From: DAINRZ01 sp964634885
Lineage (GTDB): Bacteria; Bacteroidota; Ignavibacteria; Kapaibacteriales; UBA2268
DNA: 20,492 bases
Assembly (NCBI GenBank): GCA_964634885.1
Contig: CAZWLN010000073.1
Span: 1 to 20,492, forward strand
Direction of reading: 5' to 3'
Shown: piece by piece, positions 9,240 through 16,203 of the stretch
Layout of the letters: each line of letters starts with the position of its first letter
Position numbering within the stretch: the first letter of the stretch is position 1
The notes under the pieces: generated by a model
The model's database searches: none
What the model saw: only the letters and a program-made list of their open reading frames with translations
Told to the model about the DNA's origin: nothing
Translations under genes and position numbers: made by a program

Positions 9240-9881
9240 CTATGCGATTTTGTATTTTTTAATAAATGCTTCTGCTTTCTTCCTGGTGGCATTGCGTGAA
9301 TTATCCAACCTGCGGCGGACAAATTCAATTACGGGAGCTTTGTCTGCAATAGTGTCAAAGAACAGGCTGAAAGACTGTATTGCGTGGCCCAAAACGATAT
9401 TGTGGCATTCGTCGGTTTCATAGCTGGCATCTTCGGTTTTCAGTATCTCTGCGGCAATCCTGTTGCTAAGTTCCGGTTTTGCCGCAGCGATTATTCCTGC
9501 TCCCTGGATGGTATTGGCCGCTGTGATCATTACCGGGCCTGCAACCGGCTGAAAGTATCTGTCGAATATCTTCTCAAACTTCCTGTCCTTAGCTGCTGCT
9601 GCCAGGTTGGCAACAATCAGTACCGATCCCCATTTGAAGAAGTTATTGTCATGGCTGAGCAAGCCTGATAGGAATTCGAACCTGTCGTCAATTATTTCCG
9701 GATTGTTCTCGCTGATGATCCTGATTATTTTCAGGCAGCCGTATTTAACTGCTGCCGGTTTAGCGTTCAGCCCAAGGAAAACTTCGTCGAGCAGCTCGCT
9801 GTCTGTTACTGCTTCGGCTGCAAGTTGAGCATGGTCTGCCTGTCGCGAACGAAGTGCAGCTTCAAGATTAATTTGTTCCAT
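9240..9881 (-). CDS. HEAT-repeat-like alpha-helical protein
   Basis: This 213-residue protein appears to be all helical with repeated paired helices (for example AAVKYGCLKIIRIISENN, FKWGSVLIVANLAAAAKD, PVMITAANTIQGAGIIAAA), as in HEAT/ARM scaffolds; the repeat assignment is by eye. Such proteins usually bind other proteins; the partner is unknown. Start choice: the open frame extends to 9944, but that would overlap the upstream gene by 77 bp. A strong GGAGG (9890-9894) lies 8 nt from the ATG at 9881 and only 2 nt from another ATG at 9887, so 9881 is preferred. That start overlaps the stop of the C_GCAxxG gene by 14 nt, implying translational coupling. Confidence 0.75.
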   Translation of the reverse strand: MEQINLEAALRSRQADHAQLAAEAVTDSELLDEVFLGLNAKPAAVKYGCLKIIRIISENNPEIIDDRFEFLSGLLSHDNNFFKWGSVLIVANLAAAAKDRKFEKIFDRYFQPVAGPVMITAANTIQGAGIIAAAKPELSNRIAAEILKTEDASYETDECHNIVLGHAIQSFSLFFDTIADKAPVIEFVRRRLDNSRNATRKKAEAFIKKYKIA

Positions 9882-10347
9882 CGTCATCCCCTCCGGATTC
9901 TTCTTTGATGATGTCGTAGAGAATTTCTGCTGTGAATTTAACAATGTAAGGACAAATATTCTCGATTATTTTTTCTTCGCGGGCTTTGCGCAGTCCTTCG
10001 GCAGTGCCCATGTCCACACCTAACAGTTCAGTACAGTTGATTGAAGGGTATTGTTTAAGGAAACGTTCATTGAACTCCCTGACAAGGGAAAAAGTGTGTT
10101 CCTTGGCCTCATCGTCGCCGACCACAGCTTTGCCGTATTTCAGCCCGAGAACGAGATAGGCTCCTGTAACTGCTCCGCATGTCTGGCCTGTCCTGGCACA
10201 TCCCGCAGCCAGGCCGCAGGCGATTTTGAAAGCAGTCTCTTTCGGAAGCCCTTCTGCCTCGCCGAAGGCTGCCAGGATGGACGGGGCGCAGGCGAACCTT
10301 TCGCGAAAATACTGCATCGATGCTCTTACCGGATTCATCTGTTCCAT
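9868..10347 (-). CDS. C_GCAxxG_C_C family redox-active protein
   Basis: A small cysteine-rich protein of the family named for its cysteine pattern C..GCAxxG..C..C; members are thought to be redox-active, but no reaction is established. Counting from the ATG at 10347, the signature is visible as Cys20 (FACAPS), Cys50 in AAGCARTGQTCGAVTG with Cys57, Cys105 (INCTELLG) and Cys132 (ICPYIVKF), plus an additional Cys44. No signal peptide is seen. The start is uncertain: the frame reaches a TTG at 10374, and ATGs exist at 10347 and 10338, none with a clear ribosome site. It is first in the trio with the HEAT-like gene and rluE, whose start overlaps its stop. Confidence 0.85.
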   Translation of the reverse strand: MEQMNPVRASMQYFRERFACAPSILAAFGEAEGLPKETAFKIACGLAAGCARTGQTCGAVTGAYLVLGLKYGKAVVGDDEAKEHTFSLVREFNERFLKQYPSINCTELLGVDMGTAEGLRKAREEKIIENICPYIVKFTAEILYDIIKEESGGDDDGTN

Positions 10348-10441
10348 TTCGAAAAATTTATCTGTAAAAACCAAATTTCCAATTATAGGAATTTGAATGT
10401 GAATTTATTGTCAAATACCTGCAAAGAGCCTGTCGGCTGTT

Positions 10442-11128
10442 TTACTGCTGTTCTTCCGGCTGTCTCAGGTTCCTCTTCCAGAGGTCATTGGCAAAGTCGA
10501 GGAACGATTGGGGGGCGTTGTTGAAGGCCTTGTCGATGTTCTTTTTCCCGCCGATTTCCTGCTCGCCCATCATTACAATTGACTCGCCGCGGATGGCGTA
10601 TTTTTCGCCGTTCTCCATCATTATGAGTTTGAGTTCGTCCGGCGAAAGCTCGCTCTTGCAGCCTAATTTGTACATGAAAGTAATTTCTGCAAATCCGTCC
10701 TTGTCGAGGTCGGTAGCCGACAGTGTCGAGGGGATGAAGGCGGCAATGTTGTTATATTCGCAGTCCCTGACCTGGTCCACTATCTTCTTTACTTCACTGT
10801 AGGTGCCGGTGTTGAAGTCGGCATAATGGACGGCATACAGGTATTTGCTTTTCAGGTACAGGTCTTCCTGAGTCCGTTCCTTTGAACTTTCGCTGAGGAC
10901 GACGTAATTGTCGCCGTTCCTGTCAACCCAGTGGCTTCCGTTGATTATTAAGCCTTTGATTTCGAATTTACCTTTCAGGTTTTCCTTGTCGAAAGTTTTA
11001 AGTTCGAAGTTGATGGGAAGAGGTCTTACAGCAGACGAATCTGCCTGACTTTTCACTGTTTCTTTCTTTTCACCGCAGGAAACCAATAGCATTGTACAAA
11101 TTCCGAGTATTAACGACAATCGATACAT
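10442..11128 (-). CDS. Putative lipoprotein with a calcium-binding-like DxDKDG loop
   Basis: A 228-residue exported lipoprotein: Met-Tyr-Arg, a hydrophobic stretch and the lipobox LLVSC, with lipidation expected at Cys18, followed by a charged linker. The mature part has a short motif NGSHWVDRNGDNYVVLSE and a segment ATDLDKDGFAEITFMYKLGC whose DxDxDG loop resembles those of VCBS/EF-hand-like repeats. The overall pattern recalls a family annotated as M949_RS01915-type surface polysaccharide biosynthesis proteins; I am not sure of that and no enzymatic motif is seen. It has the best ribosome site in the window, AAAGGAGG at 11133-11140, 4 nt before the ATG. It stands alone, divergent from the HhH gene. 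Confidence 0.8.
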   Translation of the reverse strand: MYRLSLILGICTMLLVSCGEKKETVKSQADSSAVRPLPINFELKTFDKENLKGKFEIKGLIINGSHWVDRNGDNYVVLSESSKERTQEDLYLKSKYLYAVHYADFNTGTYSEVKKIVDQVRDCEYNNIAAFIPSTLSATDLDKDGFAEITFMYKLGCKSELSPDELKLIMMENGEKYAIRGESIVMMGEQEIGGKKNIDKAFNNAPQSFLDFANDLWKRNLRQPEEQQ

Positions 11129-11233
11129 CGTGCCTCCTTTATTCTACTAAATATTTATATTTCAAAAATCAACCTCTTCGTTCTGCTAATTTAAAAAATA
11201 ATATACTATTAAAGGTAAACTTTTAGTAAAGTC

Positions 11234-11250
11234 TGATAGTCCCGCTATCA
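11234..11250. promoter_or_regulatory. Inverted repeat in the divergent lipoprotein / HhH spacer
   Basis: TGATAG (11234-11239) and CTATCA (11245-11250) form a perfect 6-bp dyad around TCCCG in the 217-bp AT-rich spacer (11129-11345) between two divergent genes. Position and size would fit an operator, but a chance dyad of this length is possible. No firm promoter elements could be assigned. Confidence 0.25.
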
Positions 11251-11322
11251 TCGCTTCGGAAGGCACAATATTATATTGATGTACCTGTGAAAAACATATA
11301 GTTTTTTTAAGGGTGATAAATC

Positions 11323-11349
11323 ATGGATAATAACCGGAAGGATGCATGA
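11323..11349 (+). other. Possible leader peptide ORF ahead of the HhH gene
   Basis: An ATG at 11323, preceded by AAGGG about 9-10 nt upstream, opens an 8-codon frame (MDNNRKDA) ending in TGA at 11347-11349, overlapping the two candidate ATG codons of the next gene. The arrangement would permit termination-reinitiation. It may also be chance. Confidence 0.25.
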
Positions 11350-11639
11350 TGACAACAGAGCAATCGCTCAAAGAGCTGCGAACGATACCCGGAGTTGGAA
11401 AATCGATTGCCCTGGACCTGTGGAACATTGGCATCAGGAAGGTATCCGACCTGGCGGGCAGGAAGCCTGATGAATTGTACGATTCGTCCAATAAATATGC
11501 CGGTGTCGTTCAGGACCGATGCCTTCTCTATGTCTTCCGCGAAGCAGTCTATTTCGCAGAAACACCCGAGCCTGAACGTGATCCTGAGTTACTTAAGTGG
11601 TGGAACTGGAAAGACAGGCACGGTAACTCTCCCGGGTAA
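11346..11639 (+). CDS. Helix-hairpin-helix protein (Cdd1 / pathogenicity-locus family)
   Basis: A 97-residue protein whose N-terminal half is a helix-hairpin-helix DNA-binding unit: ELRTIPGVGKSIALDLWNIG, then IRKVSDLAGRKPDELYD. The C-terminal half (YAGVVQDRCLLYVFREAVYF, then a Trp-rich LLKWWNWKD) matches the small Cdd1 family (once labelled mitomycin-resistance or pathogenicity locus). HhH motifs usually bind DNA non-specifically; the biological role of this family is not settled. AAGGA at 11338-11342 lies 3 nt from the first ATG (11346) and 6 nt from the second (11349), so the true start may be 11349. It is one of only two plus-strand genes and is followed by a strong terminator. Confidence 0.85.
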   Translation: MMTTEQSLKELRTIPGVGKSIALDLWNIGIRKVSDLAGRKPDELYDSSNKYAGVVQDRCLLYVFREAVYFAETPEPERDPELLKWWNWKDRHGNSPG

Positions 11640-11671
11640 ATTATTATTGAACATTAGCGTAAGGGAATAGC

Positions 11672-11706
11672 AAAAAGGCTGCCCACGATCGGAGCAGCCC
11701 TTTTTT
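11672..11706. terminator. Bidirectional intrinsic terminator
   Basis: AAAAAGGCTGC (11672-11682), an 11-nt loop, then GCAGCC (11694-11699), one unpaired C and six T (11701-11706). The A-run before the stem makes a T-run on the other strand, so the hairpin can end both the plus-strand HhH gene and the minus-strand decarboxylase operon that converge here. Confidence 0.88.
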
Positions 11707-11729
11707 CATAAAGCATATACCTGAAAAGA

Positions 11730-11942
11730 TCAGGTTTCGTCAGGTTTTTTCTTATCAATTTTGTACCTGTATGCGAAGGTGATAACCATCAACCCCAGAA
11801 GGGCAATCGAAATGCCGGCAATGAGGATTATATCTTTATAGTCCGCCAGTTCGTCTTTCTGGGCGACGACGCGGACAAGTATTACTCCAACGAACGAAAA
11901 TATTGTCCCAATGAGCCAGAATTTCTTCTTTTTAGCTACCAT
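11730..11942 (-). CDS. Small two-helix membrane protein, last gene of the decarboxylase operon
   Basis: A 70-residue protein with two predicted membrane helices, FWLIGTIFSFVGVILVRVV (about 8-26) and IILIAGISIALLGLMVITF (about 38-56), flanked by lysine-rich ends (VAKKKK and YKIDKKKPDET). I do not recognise a family. The ATG lies only 4 nt after the oadB stop, so it is almost certainly translated from the same message and may be an accessory of the sodium pump; it could equally be an unrelated hitch-hiker. The bidirectional terminator follows 23 bp downstream. Confidence 0.7.
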   Translation of the reverse strand: MVAKKKKFWLIGTIFSFVGVILVRVVAQKDELADYKDIILIAGISIALLGLMVITFAYRYKIDKKKPDET

Positions 11943-11946
11943 TTCA

Positions 11947-13158
11947 CTACTTTGCCATAATCAGGGTAACATAGATTGCCGCTAATATGGCGGTAGTAAT
12001 TACACCGCTGATGTTTGCGCCGAGAGCTTCAGGCATTATCAATGCATGAGGGTTAACTTCGCTTACGGATTTCTGTGCAACTTTGGCCGTAGTCGGAACG
12101 CAGCTTACTGCAGCGATACCGACCGTCGGATTGTATTTGCCCTTCTTGATGAAGAACATGATGTAGCCGCCGAAGATGCCGCCGATGCCCGAAAGCAGGA
12201 GCGACAGGATTCCCAGTATCAGGAGCTTCAGTACCACGGGATTGAGTATCGTGTTAGCTTCGCAGAGAACGCCGAGCAACAGGCCCAGGAACAGCGTCGA
12301 ACCGTAAAGAATAGGTCCGGCAATCAGGTCGGAAAAGTGTTTCAGTCCTGCTTCTTTAACAGCTACTCCCAGGAACAGAGACAGGAACAGAGGCGCTGCA
12401 ACGGGGAACAGCAGGCACAGAACGGCGCAGGCAACTATTGAGAAAGCAAGTTTCTCGCCCGATGTGATTTTGATTACTTTCTTTGGCGGCGGTGGCTGTA
12501 TGCCTCTCAGCTTTTTGGGTATCATCAGCTTAATCAGGTACGGATAGCCGCCGTATGTTAATCCCAGGTAGAGGTATGCAACGACGGTAATCGGCACGAA
12601 GATGCTTTTCGACAGCATCAGTGAAGTGAAAAGCACCATAGGCCCGTCGGCTCCGCCTACCATCGAGATGGAAGCCGCATCGTTGAAACTCAGTCCAATA
12701 GCTACGGCGATGGGGAAAGTGGCGATGGTGCCGAATTCGCCGCAGAGAGCGAGGAACATGCTGGAAAAAGGCCTTGCCAGCAGGTGTCCCACGTCGAGCA
12801 GTACGCCGATGCCCATGAAAACGAGACAGGCAATCAGGCCGTTACTGAAAGTGAAAGTATAGATGGGCTGCAGAAAATCAATCTGCAGTATATTCATCAA
12901 TGGCGTTGTGTCGCTGACTATGGGGTCAACCATGAGTGTACCCTGGACACCGGCTCCGAGAAACAGTACCCCACCGTTGACGGCAGCCATGCCAAGGCCC
13001 ATCGGTATCATCAGCAGGGGTTCGAGCACTTCTTTCTTGCCGAGGTAGGCGAGAAGGAAACCCAGCAGGATCAGCCCGACTCTCGTAATTGCCAGGGTGG
13101 CATCCGATGCGAAGAGCGTCGAAAGCCCCTGGAAAAGATCTAAAACATTAAAATCCAT
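11947..13158 (-). CDS. oadB: Sodium-translocating decarboxylase beta subunit (OadB/MmdB/GcdB)
   Basis: The integral membrane subunit that decarboxylates carboxybiotin and uses the energy to export sodium. The 403-residue protein has around ten hydrophobic segments. The family's re-entrant loop motif SMVGGADGPMVLF carries Asp171, equivalent to the sodium-binding Asp203 of Klebsiella OadB; the second signature is in the C-terminal part (AAVSCVPTTAKVAQK, then MPEALGANISGVI). It is shorter at the N-terminus than Klebsiella OadB, as in methylmalonyl- and glutaconyl-CoA decarboxylases. It follows the 41-residue peptide by 24 bp and precedes the two-helix gene by 4 bp. The sequence alone does not say which acyl-CoA is the substrate; see mmdA. 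Confidence 0.95.
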   Translation of the reverse strand: MDFNVLDLFQGLSTLFASDATLAITRVGLILLGFLLAYLGKKEVLEPLLMIPMGLGMAAVNGGVLFLGAGVQGTLMVDPIVSDTTPLMNILQIDFLQPIYTFTFSNGLIACLVFMGIGVLLDVGHLLARPFSSMFLALCGEFGTIATFPIAVAIGLSFNDAASISMVGGADGPMVLFTSLMLSKSIFVPITVVAYLYLGLTYGGYPYLIKLMIPKKLRGIQPPPPKKVIKITSGEKLAFSIVACAVLCLLFPVAAPLFLSLFLGVAVKEAGLKHFSDLIAGPILYGSTLFLGLLLGVLCEANTILNPVVLKLLILGILSLLLSGIGGIFGGYIMFFIKKGKYNPTVGIAAVSCVPTTAKVAQKSVSEVNPHALIMPEALGANISGVITTAILAAIYVTLIMAK

Positions 13159-13182
13159 GATATTTTTTCCAAACTTAATTTA

Positions 13183-13308
13183 TTACTTCTTCTTAGCAGA
13201 GAAAACCTTCAGTGCAGCGAATATCCCTTTGATGACCAAAACAACAAAGAAGGAAATCACGGCACCGATGCCATAGACCGTCAATGCGACGGTAATTGAG
13301 TTGTCCAT
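13183..13308 (-). CDS. 41-residue single-helix peptide in the decarboxylase operon
   Basis: A short gene, easily missed by annotation length cut-offs. ATG at 13308 is preceded by GGAG 4-5 nt upstream, and the gene ends in two adjacent TAA codons. The product has a short polar N-terminus (MDNSITVA), one hydrophobic helix (about 7-27, LTVYGIGAVISFFVVLVIKG) and a basic C-terminus (FSAKKK). This is the layout of the membrane anchor of small OadG-type subunits, but lacks their acidic cytoplasmic part. It sits between the biotin carrier (17-bp gap) and oadB (24-bp gap). In Propionigenium and Veillonella methylmalonyl-CoA decarboxylases a very small epsilon subunit exists; this peptide could fill that role (inference). 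Confidence 0.75.
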   Translation of the reverse strand: MDNSITVALTVYGIGAVISFFVVLVIKGIFAALKVFSAKKK

Positions 13309-13325
13309 ATTACTCCCGCCGGTTA

Positions 13326-13727
13326 TTATTCAAAAGTTAATATTACCTGGCCGTTTTCGACAGTGTCTCCGACTTTAACGTCGATTGTTTTGACGATGCC
13401 GAACTGGTTCGAGTAAACGCTGGTTTTCATTTTCATTGCTTCGATGGACGCAACGATGTCCTTCTCTTTGATTGTAGAGCCTACTTTAGCAAAGATCTCC
13501 ACCATGACGCCGTTAATGGGGCATGTCAGTTCTTTTGCTTTAGCGACATGCTTTACCGGAGGTTTGTATTCTGCCGGGCGAAAGGCGTCGCGTGTTTCAG
13601 GCGCAGGATGGTATGGCATGTCGGGCGCCGATGGCAAATTGTGAAATGGAGAGGCGCCGTCGTCTTCCATTAGTTCTACTTCTACTTCATATTTTTTGCC
13701 ATTTACATTGATTGAGTACTTTTTCAT
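13326..13727 (-). CDS. Biotin carrier protein of sodium-translocating decarboxylase (gamma/MmdC type)
   Basis: Carries the carboxyl group between the alpha carboxyltransferase and the membrane beta subunit. The 133 residues divide into an N-terminal beta-strand segment (KKYSINVNGKKYEVEVEL), a Pro/Ala-rich flexible linker (about 25-65) and a C-terminal biotinyl domain. The biotinylation site is Lys99 in the canonical EAMKM, about 35 residues from the C-terminus, with flanking GVMVEIF and VKVGDTVENGQVILTFE. It follows oadG by 7 bp and precedes the 41-residue peptide by 17 bp. As a free-standing carrier it could also serve an acyl-CoA carboxylase, but the oadB context favours the sodium pump. 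Confidence 0.93.
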   Translation of the reverse strand: MKKYSINVNGKKYEVEVELMEDDGASPFHNLPSAPDMPYHPAPETRDAFRPAEYKPPVKHVAKAKELTCPINGVMVEIFAKVGSTIKEKDIVASIEAMKMKTSVYSNQFGIVKTIDVKVGDTVENGQVILTFE

Positions 13728-13734
13728 AATTCTA

Positions 13735-14031
13735 TTATCGTTTTGGTTGAACAGTATGTGAACTCATTATATTAAGCTTGCCTGTACGAGCCCAGGCAGA
13801 ATCGGTTTCGTCGTGGAACGGGGTTATCTTTCTTACGACAACCTGACCCTGAATGTCGTCGGCTATAGCGGCCGAAATTACAGCAATCAGTTCATCGGTG
13901 TCTTCTTCGGCGGGTACGACGGCAACGGTTTCTTCTTTACCATACACTTTGTCGTAATACCAGGAGCCGGTAACCCTGAGAAGAAAACCGACAAGGACTA
14001 ATGCTACTGCAAATATTATTATACCTGTCAT
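13735..14031 (-). CDS. oadG: OadG-family membrane anchor subunit (MmdD-like)
   Basis: A 98-residue protein with one N-terminal membrane helix (about 3-20, IIIFAVALVLVGFLLRV), then an acidic segment EEDTDELIAVISAAIADDI typical of the OadG/MmdD subunits that hold the alpha subunit to the membrane and stabilise the complex. It ends with a small basic/polar tail after the SAWARTGKLN segment, where the family usually has a Trp-x-x-x-Gly-Arg-like ending. Located 13 bp behind mmdA and 7 bp before the biotin carrier. In characterised pumps this subunit is essential for assembly rather than catalysis. Confidence 0.85.
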   Translation of the reverse strand: MTGIIIFAVALVLVGFLLRVTGSWYYDKVYGKEETVAVVPAEEDTDELIAVISAAIADDIQGQVVVRKITPFHDETDSAWARTGKLNIMSSHTVQPKR

Positions 14032-14044
14032 AATTTACGTTTCA

Positions 14045-15598
14045 TTAAAGTGGAATTAAACCGTGTTTCTTCTGTGGCCTGCCAACGCGTTTGTTCTTGA
14101 GTGTTTCAACGGCAATCGACAGGTAGTACCTTGTTTTCTTGGGTTCGAGCACCGTGTCCACCACACCGATTTCAGCTGCTGTGTAGGGTGTGGCGAATTC
14201 TGCGCGGTACCTTTCAATAAGCTCTTTGCGCTTTTCTTTGGTGTTCTCGGCTTTCTTCAATTCGTCTTTGTAGATTACCGAGATGGCGCCTTCTGCACCC
14301 ATTACTGCGATTTCCGCGGTAGGCCATGCAGCAACCCTGTCTGCTCCGAGGCTCTTGGCGCTCATTGCCAGGTAGGCACCGCCGTAAGCCTTGCGGATGA
14401 CGATGGTAATCTTTGGTACGGTTGCGGCAGAGTACGAAAACAGCATTTTGGCTCCGTGGCGGATGATGCCGCCGAATTCCTGTTCTACGCCCGGTAAGAA
14501 ACCGGGTACGTCCACGAAGGAAACAAGGGGAATGTTGAAAGCGTTACAGAACCTGATGAAGCGCGATGCTTTGTCTGAAGCGTCGATGTCGATGGCTCCG
14601 AATTTTTCGATGGGTTGGTTGGCGATGACGCCTACAACCCTGCCGTTAAGCCTTGCAAAGCAGACAATCATGTTCTTTGCGAAATGGCTCTGCACTTCCA
14701 GAATGGAGTCCTGGTCGAACACCCTGTTGATTATCTGGAACATGTCATAGGGTTCACGCGGATCGTCGGGAAGTATATTGTTAAGCGCTTCGTCCTCGAT
14801 GTCGGTAATCTCGCCTGTCCCAATATTGGGCGGCATCTCATAGTTATTCGAGGGCATGTAGCTGAGTAGTTTCTGTGTAATTTCTATTGCATCTGCATCA
14901 TCTCTTGCAATGAAGTGCACGTTGCCGCTGTGCATCGATTGGGCCATGGCGCCACCAAGCTCTTCGGCGGAGATTTCTTCGCCGGTAGCTTCTTTGATGA
15001 CCTGTGGGCCGGCAATGAACAATTTGCCGGTACCTTCGACCATGACGATGAAGTCCATCAGGGCCGGTGAGTAGGCCGCACCGCCTGCGCAGGGGCCTGC
15101 AATTATTGCAATCTGCGGGACAACGCCGGAAAGGAGTGTGTTGTAGTAGAATATCCTTCCGTATCCCATCAGGGAGTGGATGCCTTCCTGAATCCTGGCT
15201 CCGCCGCTGTCGTTAATGGAAACGACAGGCGTGCCGTTTTTCAGCGCCATATCCATTGCTTCGCATATTTTCCATGCATGCTTCCAGCCGACACTGCCGC
15301 CCATGATTGTGAAATCCTGGGAAGTAACGTGTACAAGTTTGCCGCCGATGGGGCCTAAACCGATAACTACGCCGTCGCCGGGCAGTTTCATGTCTTCCAT
15401 TCCAAAACCTTCGCCGCAGTGGTCAACGAAACGGTACAGTTCGTCGTAGAATCCTGCGTCGAAGAGGTAATGGAGGCGCTCTCTTGCCGTCATCTTGCCG
15501 GTCTTATGCTGGGAGTTGATCTTGTCCAGTCCGCCGCCCATCAGGGCTTCCATATCTTTGTTCTTTAGTTCTGCTATCTTGTCGCCAACCTTAGACAT
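14045..15598 (-). CDS. mmdA: Methylmalonyl-CoA decarboxylase alpha / carboxyltransferase subunit
   Basis: The cytoplasmic carboxyltransferase that moves CO2 from an acyl-CoA, most likely (S)-methylmalonyl-CoA, to biotin on the carrier. At 517 residues it is the normal size for MmdA/PccB. Two crotonase-like halves each show the oxyanion-hole elements: DSGGARIQEG (130-139) and GPCAGGAAYSPAL (168-180); then PGFLPGVEQEFGG and IIRHGAK (365-384) and RKAYGGAYLAM (402-412). It ends in KKHGLIPL, as is common in this family. A GAGGT lies 4 nt before the ATG. The downstream oadG, biotin carrier and oadB argue for the decarboxylase; the same protein type with a biotin carboxylase would make propionyl-CoA carboxylase, and no such gene is in view. 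Confidence 0.93.
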   Translation of the reverse strand: MSKVGDKIAELKNKDMEALMGGGLDKINSQHKTGKMTARERLHYLFDAGFYDELYRFVDHCGEGFGMEDMKLPGDGVVIGLGPIGGKLVHVTSQDFTIMGGSVGWKHAWKICEAMDMALKNGTPVVSINDSGGARIQEGIHSLMGYGRIFYYNTLLSGVVPQIAIIAGPCAGGAAYSPALMDFIVMVEGTGKLFIAGPQVIKEATGEEISAEELGGAMAQSMHSGNVHFIARDDADAIEITQKLLSYMPSNNYEMPPNIGTGEITDIEDEALNNILPDDPREPYDMFQIINRVFDQDSILEVQSHFAKNMIVCFARLNGRVVGVIANQPIEKFGAIDIDASDKASRFIRFCNAFNIPLVSFVDVPGFLPGVEQEFGGIIRHGAKMLFSYSAATVPKITIVIRKAYGGAYLAMSAKSLGADRVAAWPTAEIAVMGAEGAISVIYKDELKKAENTKEKRKELIERYRAEFATPYTAAEIGVVDTVLEPKKTRYYLSIAVETLKNKRVGRPQKKHGLIPL

Positions 15599-15717
15599 AT
15601 TACCTCAAAAATAAGTTTTTGAAAAATTTCTCAAAAATCAAAGCCAAAACTAACATCTATTATCGTAAATAAAAATAAATAGTTTACAAGTTTTATACTT
15701 ATTCGAAAATAATATAC

Positions 15718-15764
15718 CGCAGGGTTAAAACTCTGCCTTTGAGCAGCAACACGGGATTCGTGTT
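15718..15764. repeat. Two adjacent short hairpins upstream of mmdA
   Basis: GCAGGGTT (15719-15726) can pair with AACTCTGC with one G-T wobble just downstream, and AACACG (15748-15753) pairs exactly with CGTGTT (15759-15764). There is no T-run typical of a terminator. They lie about 120-165 bp upstream of the mmdA start, in the 605-bp spacer 15599-16203. AT-rich sequence at 15599-15717 between them and mmdA should hold the operon's promoter, but no element could be assigned firmly. Confidence 0.35.
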
Positions 15765-15850
15765 TTGTAAGTTGTTTCATATTATGGAAATACCTGTTGA
15801 CTGACAGCCGTTAAATTAAAAACAATTAATATGAATTACATTGTGAGGAA

Positions 15851-16039
15851 ATGAAAAGTGTGAAAGGAATTACACATCATAGTGACGATCTGTCGGGATT
15901 TATCCTTGAAAAACAGGAGGAGAAGCGCCGGTACAAAGTACGGCTATACTTTAACCGGGATTGTGCATTAGATGGCCCAAAACACGGAATATCCAACCAC
16001 CCCTGGCCCCTCCTTATCCAAGGAGGGGGAAACTATTAA
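15851..16039 (+). pseudogene. Doubtful 62-codon ORF, possibly a gene fragment running into a repeat
   Basis: An ATG at 15851 closely preceded by GAGGAA opens a 62-codon frame. The first 33 or so codons give a charged, plausible protein segment (DDLSGFILEKQEEKRRYKV); the rest is translation of the palindromic element at 15948-16102 and so is unlikely to be protein. It may be the remnant of a gene interrupted by the element, or chance. I recognise no family. Confidence 0.2.
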
Positions 16040-16102
16040 ATTGCTATATATCAATTATTAATGTGATATTTACAACTCCTAACGCATTATCCGGGTTTAA
16101 GT
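15948..16102. mobile_element. Second fold-back (MITE-like) intergenic element
   Basis: The 24-bp ends 15948-15971 and 16079-16102 form an inverted repeat matching at 19 of 24 positions. Inside is a strong hairpin, CCCCTCCTT (16007-16015), ATCC loop, AAGGAGGGG (16020-16028), close in form to the core hairpin of the element at 8267-8534 (C-rich arm, NNCC loop, G-rich arm). The ends differ from those of the first element. No clear target duplication is seen; GCTAT occurs directly left (15943-15947) and 3 nt to the right. No coding capacity. It accounts for part of the 605-bp spacer between dnaE and mmdA; the remainder, 16103-16203, shows nothing I can name. Confidence 0.5.
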
Positions 16103-16203
16103 TCAGCTATGGGATGACACATAATGACTGCCCCTCACGGAAACCCCAGGACATTGTATCAGGAAATTTACATTAGAGATTATGCCCACAGGCCTTTCAT
16201 TTC

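Noticed and set aside
9882..9944. Upstream start for the HEAT-like gene
   Set aside because: It would overlap the preceding gene by 77 bp, and a strong ribosome site favours the ATG at 9881.
14045..15598. Propionyl-CoA carboxylase beta subunit as the main call
   Set aside because: The sequence type allows it, but the adjoining oadG, biotin carrier and oadB without a biotin carboxylase favour a decarboxylase.
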